From the NCBI GenBank assembly GCA_964016885.1, contig OZ024745.1, positions 56,648,800 to 56,712,799 of the forward strand: a DNA stretch of 64,000 nt, in the 5' to 3' direction. Numbering within the stretch: the stretch's first letter is position 1; each line of letters begins with the position of its first letter. The translations under genes and the position numbers were made by a program. Under the pieces are notes generated by a model. The model ran no database searches. It was not told the DNA's origin and saw only the letters and a program-made list of their open reading frames with translations. Below, piece by piece: positions 57,705 to 64,000 of the stretch. This DNA is from Eledone cirrhosa (Eukaryota > Mollusca > Cephalopoda > Octopoda > Eledonidae).

Positions 57705-57965
57705 TTTCTTCGCCCATTATTCTTGAAAGGGTCGTGGAGGAAGATTCCTCAAACACTCATTCTAACGGGTCCTGTCAGAAGCAACGGCCTCCAACTGATC
57801 CGGCTGGATCGATCCTCAACACTGACCAGCCAAGATCATGGATGTTATCCAAATATCTTCCTCGGTGTCTACCCTTCGGTCTCCTGCCTGTTTCTTTTGA
57901 CCGCAATATCTGTCAAGCGAATCTTTACTGAGACATTCGAACCACATTCCCAAAGTAAACTGTCA
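57705..57965 (+). repeat. dispersed repeat, copy 1
   Basis: Starts after (AT)n with TTCTTCGCCCATT and continues GGTCCTGTC(A/C)GAAG, GATC(C/G)GGCTGGATC and CTCATGG-type blocks shared with 63765-63990. No coding frame survives in both copies. Identity unknown. Confidence 0.65.
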
Positions 57966-60900
57966 ATTTGTTCACTCACATCACGGATTCTAGAAAATCC
58001 CATCAGCATCAATTTGTTCTTTACACATTACTATGTATATACATAAGCAACGATCGTTGATGTTTTTTCCAATCGTGTATCTTCTAACCGTGCAAATAAG
58101 TTGCTCGGTGCAATGCTTATATTATACATAGATTGTTTGAAAGGAGAAACTAGTGTACATATATAAATACAAATGCAAGATGAATCACCTGCTTTTGTTG
58201 TTATTTCTTTGAAATTTCAATGAATGTAAACAACCGTAAATAATAATGTTAAACTTAACATCAGTTCTACACTCAATATCACGTAGCATTCGTCTAACTT
58301 AAATCTCTTCTATTCTTATTTTTGTTTACTTATTTTCGCATGCACACAAAAAGAGACTTTACATGCGTAACATTCTTTAATACTTTCCCTATCGTAATAA
58401 GGCCAACGACAGTTACATTTATCTACTTTGATTCCCGCTCCTATATATCTAAATTCATGTTAGTACCGAGAGCAACGTCTCCACTTGTTTTTATATATTT
58501 ATCATTTACTTCACAAATGTCATTTATGTATGGCAGATAATCTACCTTTTCTTCCTCACTCATTCTATCACAATATGCATATTGTATTTGTGAGACAGTC
58601 GTGAGAACTGTAAGCAGATGGGAAGATTCCGTAGGCCATGATTTTCTTTGAAAGATTACAATCGCCCTTTTGTGTTCGAGTACTACTCCAATGTTCTAAT
58701 GCTAGCTATTGTTTCCAATGAATGAAAACATTCAGAATGATATTTATACAAATAGGTTGAATTTCAAATGAACAAATGTGGATTAATAATCAATACAAAT
58801 ACAATGTCTTCACCTTAAACATCTTCAAATATAGAAAAGAAATATCATTCTTTTTCTTATATTCTGACTTATTTCCACCGTGCGAAACCATTAGATAAAA
58901 TATAGATTTCGTTCGTGAAATACGAAAAAAAAAAAAATGATAATAATAATAATAATAAATACATAAACAAACAAACAAAACCAAACTGTGTATTTTGGTA
59001 TATTTCATATAATCTATATTATAATGATGTTTACCAATATGATATGTTGTTGTTGTTAACTGAAAATAATATTTCATAATATTTTCTAGTAAAACGACCA
59101 ATATATAACAAATAAGTGAAATACACAATAGAGATCTAATTATTCGTCTACTCAAATGTATTCCTTCAAAAGTTATTTAAATGGTAATATAATATAAGCA
59201 TAATGATAATGTGTTAAATGTACTGATGTGCCTTATGTAATGATGACTACTCTGATTCCCTGCTTTGTTCTGAAATAAAACATCAATATATGGTCTAGCC
59301 TGTGCGGAATTAAGTTTCAAATGTCATTCCAAATGAAATTGTATACACAATACTGTTGGATTGAACTTTCCGCATTCAATTTGCTTTCTCTTAGATACAT
59401 AAATATGGCAACATCAGCCTATGGCCGTCTAAGATTGACCTAATATCTGAGAAATAAAAATAAATTACGGTAGCTGTTTCGTGTACTATCATATAATTCT
59501 GCATTTATATTGGTTACTTTGAACTTTTGCATCCGCAAGTTGTAACAGTGCCGTCAAGATTCATGGCGTATTTGATAGTCTGCCGCTCCCTATATCTCAG
59601 TGCCTAAATTATACGTGGTTTATCGAACCCTAAGCGATGAAAGAAACATTTCTGCTCGGCCAAATTTCAAATTAGAGAAACGAAAACCAGACGATATCTA
59701 CAAGTTATTCTTTCCGATGCTTTAAAGATCATGCATTCCCACCACTCTATACTGGAAATAATAACATCCCAGTACATTCTCACAAATAATTTGTAAAGGT
59801 TTAGTGCTGATCGAAAAAATTATATTCCAATTGCCGGACATAGTTCAATGTATGCTCTGTTAAGAATTATTTTCTTTATAATCAAGGTAGAGAATGATTC
59901 AAGGATATTCCATTGATAGTTCTTGCATAGTGGGTATGTAGAGGAAAATTTCAATACAAGTTTTGCTCATATCCCTGTTAACAAAGGTTATGCTATCTCC
60001 GTTCAGTAACACCATAACTTTTTAAATGTTTAAATGGGTTTATTACGCTTGTGAAGATTTATGATAAATATAAAAAGCGATAGCAAAATAATCTAAAATC
60101 TGTAAAATGTTTTAGGTGAGATTCTAGTGAAAAATACACATAATACACTAATATCGATGCGGTGACGAGCTTAAGTTGAAAGCAACCTACAGCACTTATA
60201 TTACAAGGTGATCTCTGCGAACATCTGTGATTTAATGTAATGATTTAAACCAATAACCATATTCCACATAGCGTCATGATAGTTAGAATGGTCATGTAAC
60301 AGTGAGATTTGAAAAACTAAGAGTAGTAGATTTAATCCCATCTCTATTGAAATGTAGTGATTTATTACATCATTTATTTACATATTTTAGAATAAATAAA
60401 AACCTACCAGACACGAAATTGTTTATATCCTAAAAAATGTGTTTGTCTTGTAGTCAAGGTAAAAAGGTCTACTTCATTTGAATATCACCGAGAAAGTGAT
60501 AGGAGTACATTGTCCCGATCTGAAAACTTACGAAATATCCACACAGCTACAGGCAAAAAGATTGAATCTACGGCACTGACCTAATTACATAAATATATGC
60601 GAAACAAATTGCGGGGAATCATTAAATACTAAAGACATAAATAAAATCTGAATAATACATAAAAGAAATTCTCAAGTGGAATAAGGCATCATTGTTATAT
60701 TATAATTCATTGTTTGTGTATATATTTGTGTGTGAGAGAGTATTAGCGTATATATTTGAGTGTTTTTATGCAATTGTATTAATAAGTTTGGATCTAGATG
60801 TGAGTGCGCATTAACTGTACACGAGGCCAACGATAATGTTCTTGTAATCATCAAGAGGTAATTACTATCATTGCATTTACCTGCAGGGAACACCATTTAG

Positions 60901-61470
60901 TATTATTGAGGAATTATTATTCATCTTTCTCTCTCCTCATATATATTATTGTTCGCGAGAAATAGATGCACACACAAACACGAACAGATATACAAATACA
61001 CACATGACTACATATATATTAACATATATATAATATATGTTTTTATTTGTATATATTTTTTGTATCTGTTATTTTATTGAGTCAGACAGATAATTGTTCT
61101 TTTCAAATCACAGTAACTAAAAATGCGTTAATACATAACGACCGAGTATATGGAATATAAGTATGTATTAGAAACTTACACAAAGCATCTATTATCTTTT
61201 CTCTCCGGCAATAGCAATGAGATCGTATATGATTGAGATGAACTGAAGATCAGTCCAGATGAATACTGGCTGTTCAATTTCCTGCTATGTTGTTAATCAC
61301 TAAACTATACTATATTTTGCCTTTCTCATACTTTCATTTAATCGTACGAACAAATGTACTATTCAAATAATCAGGCTCATAGTTTAGACAGAAATAATAT
61401 ACCAACATCTCTTTAAATCTGTATTTCAGCTCACTATTACGCGAGTACGTTCCTGTCCCTCTTCCTGTAT
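57966..61470. other. AT-rich non-coding DNA
   Basis: About 3.5 kb without a gene, SINE or strong repeat that I can recognise. A small (AAT)n lies near 58938-58960. Confidence 0.45.
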
Positions 61471-61795
61471 ACATGTATGTGTGTATGTACTTATGTATGT
61501 ATCTATGTATGTATGTACGAATGTACAGGCATGGCTTTATATCTGGAGATCTCTCTGCATTTGTCATCACATGGTACCATGGGCCCAGCACTATGTGTCA
61601 ATAATTGTCACAAGAGTAGTGTTTGTACCAGAGTTCTCAAGTCACTGGCTGGACTAAAAAGTCACACTCGTTCAGCGCATCGCTAGGGGTTCTCTTACAT
61701 GGATATAAAGTAATGGCCGTACTCGGAAACGAGTTGGCAGCCACCATGTACGTATGTATATGTGAGTTTGCATGTAGGCCTGAAGAAATATATAT
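61471..61795 (+). mobile_element. LINE 3' end remnant with zinc-finger tail
   Basis: Around 61594-61686 the plus frame reads CVNNCHKSS...LKSLAGLKSHTRSAHR and stops. C-x3-C...LKSLAGLKSHxRxxH is the usual C-terminal finger of a LINE group common in molluscs. The trailing sequence (ATGTACGTATGTATATG) is a short TATG-type tail, as in the 11-kb remnant. Confidence 0.55.
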
Positions 61796-62216
61796 ATATA
61801 GAGAGAGAATTCACAAGAATCAAAGCTATGTTCAAAGCATTTATTCACTTACAATTGTTTCATCCAAACCTAGGCTTGGTGTCTTCGGAGCATTTTGCAA
61901 TGTTTGTACATATAATTGACCTCCTATCCAACGCAAGAGACATACAGATACATATATATATATTGATGTACAGTGGAGTGACATATATTATACTATACTA
62001 TATTTGTATAGCAATTCAAATTCAAAATCAAAATCAAAATTAAAATTAAAATTAAAATACATTCGGCAGATAACACAGATAATGCAAGAGGATAGTTTGA
62101 TAGTCAGAGCAACTGGAGAACAACTGATGTTATTATATCTTACTGGTAATAAGGTAGTATAAATTACTGACCTTCCCTGTTTATAGTTTAAAATATACAT
62201 AACTATAAATAGTATC

Positions 62217-62220
<4 letters not shown>

Positions 62221-62281
<61 letters not shown>
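62221..62281. repeat. (AT)n microsatellite
   Basis: Uninterrupted TA tract. Confidence 0.95.
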
Positions 62282-62284
<3 letters not shown>

Positions 62285-62575
62285 TAATAAAAATAATGAA
62301 TAAAAACAAAGAAACAGTTCCTTATATTAAAAATTCATCATTTTATGATCGTTTCTAGGATATATATGTATGTGTTGGTATGTATATCATATAGATCTAT
62401 GTAAAATGTGTAGGTATGTATATTCCCTCTGATAGTTTGTAAACATTTTACATAGATCTATATGATATACATACCAACACACACATATATATCCTAGAAA
62501 CGATCATAAAATGATGAATTTTTAATATAAGGAACTGTTTCTTTGTTTTTATTAATTATTTTTGTTAATTTATCT
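62282..62575. repeat. palindrome with about 130-bp arms
   Basis: Arms 62282-62410 and 62444-62575 are almost identical reverse complements (CAGTTCCTTATATTAAAAAT and ATTTTTAATATAAGGAACTG), spacer about 33 bp. Left edge is (AT)n. Confidence 0.85.
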
Positions 62576-62698
62576 TGACTCTGTTTTCCTGTTTTTCATC
62601 GAAAACATTTTGAATACATCTTCTCTTTTCATGATATTTAGATTACATTGAGTTCTTCATACGGATTGGACACTACCGTATATTTTGGTAGATTTATC

Positions 62699-62731
<33 letters not shown>

Positions 62732-62736
<5 letters not shown>

Positions 62737-62931
62737 TAACGGATTAAAGTTTAAGCATGGAATCGCTGCTTTCAACCTTAACGGGATCTTCAAAAGATCC
62801 CGTAAAAGGTGAAAGCAGCGATTCTTTGCTTAAACTTTAATCTGTTATTTTAATAAATATTTGCTCTACGGTTCTTATATATTTGATATATATTTATCCT
62901 TATCGAGCCCTCTTTGGATTTTAATCTTCAA

Positions 62932-62960
<29 letters not shown>
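62732..62960. mobile_element. short inverted copy of the 49.8-50.8 kb element
   Basis: Arms 62732-62793 and 62796-62858 (GGATTAAAGTTTAAGC at left, GCTTAAACTTTAATC at right) meet at CTTCAAAAGATC, inside the hammerhead-like core. The right arm then continues alone (TTTGCTCTACGGTTC, CCTTATCGAGCC) to a (TTA)n tract at 62935-62972, matching the flank of the 49.7 kb copy. Confidence 0.82.
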
Positions 62961-62989
<29 letters not shown>

Positions 62990-63029
62990 GATATTAACAA
63001 ATGGAAACTATATTTATAAAACCATATTT

Positions 63030-63092
63030 ATTTCATTATACATATTTCAAGGACACCAAGTTAAATTATGGTGTGCTTTCATCAGATAAAAT
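63030..63092 (-). ncRNA. type-I hammerhead ribozyme fold
   Basis: Minus strand: stem I ATTTTAT (63092-63086) with ATGAAAT (63036-63030), 7 of 7 with one G-U. Core CTGATGA 63085-63079. Stem II AAGCACACC (63078-63070) with GGTGTCCTT (63057-63049), 8 of 9, with the same C-C mismatch as the 32-kb copies but different base pairs. GAA 63048-63046. Stem III ATA-TG-TAT. H17 A. It lies in a single-copy relative of the inner 32-kb element (TTATACATATTTCA shared), just right of (AT)n. Confidence 0.82.
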
Positions 63093-63109
63093 ATAATATA
63101 GATCAGTTT

Positions 63110-63478
63110 TATAAATAAATATTGACATACCCTTAAAGAATGCAACCATTACAGGTTGCATTCGTTAATCTTTTACATGACTAAACATTTGAATAAATAA
63201 TGCTCTGAAAAATACAGATTTATGATTGAATATATATATATATATGCATACAACTAAACACACACACACGCACAGGCATACTCAATATATATATGTATAT
63301 ATTATTATATATAATAATTAAAACTGACTGGCCAGTCTACTGATATGCAAATCTGGGTGATCAGTGGATCTCCTAATATGTAGATTTGACTCATTAGCCA
63401 GTCTGCTAACGTGCAAATCAGGCCGATCAGTCACTGTGTAATTTTGAAAATAGTATATATTTTCACTAACTCTGACAG
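63110..63478. other. non-coding DNA with short AT microsatellites
   Basis: (AT)n-like patches at about 63228-63246 and 63282-63320. A block beginning GACTGGCCAGTCTACTGATATGC (63326) recurs imperfectly at 63389 (TTAGCCAGTCTGCTAACGTGC), a local duplication. Confidence 0.5.
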
Positions 63479-63556
63479 TTTGGCAGGTGAACAGTGAGCT
63501 GTACTAATGAAGGGTGATACCCAGAAACAGTGTCTGCAGTTCTGTTCACATGCCAA
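63479..63556 (+). ncRNA. hammerhead-like fold with long stem I, probably inactive
   Basis: Stem I: GAGCTGTA (63496-63503) with TGCAGTTC (63535-63542), 8 of 8 with two G-U, extended outward by TTGGCA.GTGAACAG (63479-63493) with CTGTTCACATGCCAA (63542-63556). Core CTAATGA 63504-63510 (G5 is A). Stem II GGGT/ACCC with loop GAT. GAA 63524-63526. Stem III ACA-G-TGT. H17 C63534. The G5 change would be expected to abolish cleavage. Confidence 0.6.
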
Positions 63557-63674
63557 CACAAGAGCAAGAATGAAGTGTTCATTCTAGTGACATGTTAATA
63601 AAATTGAGGCTTGTTTGCATAATTGCAAACGAATCGAATGTTATTATTAATATTCGAAAAACTCAGATTACATT

Positions 63675-63678
<4 letters not shown>

Positions 63679-63755
<77 letters not shown>

Positions 63756-63764
63756 TATATATAA
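63679..63764. repeat. (AT)n microsatellite
   Basis: TA tract with TATTATATA variants at its right end, followed by TCTTCTTCTTC. Confidence 0.95.
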
Positions 63765-63995
63765 ATCTTCTTCTTCTTCGCCCATTGATTCCTGAGAGTC
63801 TCGCGGGGGCAGAGTCCTCAAATACTCACCCCAACGGGTCCTGTCCGAAGTAACCGTCTCCATCTGATCGGGCTGGATCCCCAAGCGTGACCACCAAAGC
63901 TCATGGCTGCTATCCAACCATCTTGCTCAGCGTCTACCCCTGGGTCTCCTATCACTTGTTTTGCCGGTAAAATTTGTCCAACGATACTTTAGTGA
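63765..63995 (+). repeat. dispersed repeat, copy 2
   Basis: Matches 57705-57965: TTCTTCGCCCATT, ACGGGTCCTGTCCGAAG, CTGATCGGGCTGGATC, CTCATGG, GTCTACCC..GGGTCTCCT. Cut by the window end. Confidence 0.65.
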
Positions 63996-64000
63996 GAAAT

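Overview
This window looks like the genome of a cephalopod mollusc, most likely an octopus or close relative. Three things point there: repeated tRNA-derived SINEs of the cephalopod type (box-B-like GTTCAAATCC, then a 'CTTTGCCTTTCATCC...GGGGTCGATAAAATAAAGTACC' type body), a very high load of (AT)n, (TC)n, (GT)n and (CTT)n microsatellites, and a serotonin-type receptor with a molluscan/insect 5-HT7-like signature. The genus call is inference. No bacterial or viral gene organisation is present.

Only one convincing host gene was found: an amine GPCR (5-HT7/5-HT1-like) on the minus strand at 3213-4574. It is one large coding exon that ends at a consensus splice donor, so the true C-terminus is probably in another exon. 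Everything else recognisable is mobile or repetitive. There are two long, broken Tx1-like (L1-superclade) LINE copies in opposite orientation (about 17.0-22.6 kb on minus, 37.1-42.5 kb on plus), each with a zinc-knuckle ORF1 and an endonuclease-RT ORF2. A broken R4/Dong-like LINE (23.2-25.8 kb) runs directly into a third, 5'-truncated Tx1-like 3' end (25.9-26.5 kb). There is an older R4-like remnant (8.2 kb), three LINE 3'-end remnants (10.7, 11.3 and 61.6 kb), a mariner-like transposase fragment (53.5 kb), and at least eight SINE copies, some with exact target-site duplications.

The most striking content is a set of non-coding inverted-repeat elements, nearly all abutting (AT)n tracts, found at 9.4, 10.3, 31.9-32.9, 43.3-44.2, 46.4, 49.8-50.8, 50.8-51.2, 51.4-52.3, 56.7, 56.9-57.4, 62.3 and 62.7 kb. 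Several families contain a type-I hammerhead ribozyme fold: CUGANGA core, stem II, GAA, a very short stem III, an H17 cleavage position, and a stem I closing the ends. Helices are preserved between families by different base pairs. In the inverted dimers the two ribozymes lie on opposite strands. In two families the inversion junction falls at the 5' side of the ribozyme. Hammerheads are known from Penelope-like elements and from small circular-RNA retrozymes of animals; the head-to-head, microsatellite-bounded arrangement seen repeatedly here is the observation I would pursue.

From left to right: 0-3 kb AT-rich DNA with microsatellites; 3.2-4.6 kb receptor; 4.6-9 kb mostly featureless DNA with an old LINE remnant; 9-11.6 kb hairpin, 254-bp tandem array and LINE ends; 12.6-15.3 kb SINEs and a 330-bp (CTT)n tract; 17-26.7 kb nested LINEs and a SINE; 27-31 kb mostly featureless; 31-33 kb duplication and ribozyme palindrome; 34-36.9 kb SINEs and a single-arm ribozyme relic; 37-42.5 kb LINE; 43-53 kb a run of inverted-repeat elements; 53-62 kb mostly featureless with scattered repeats; 62-64 kb further palindromes, two hammerheads and a dispersed repeat.
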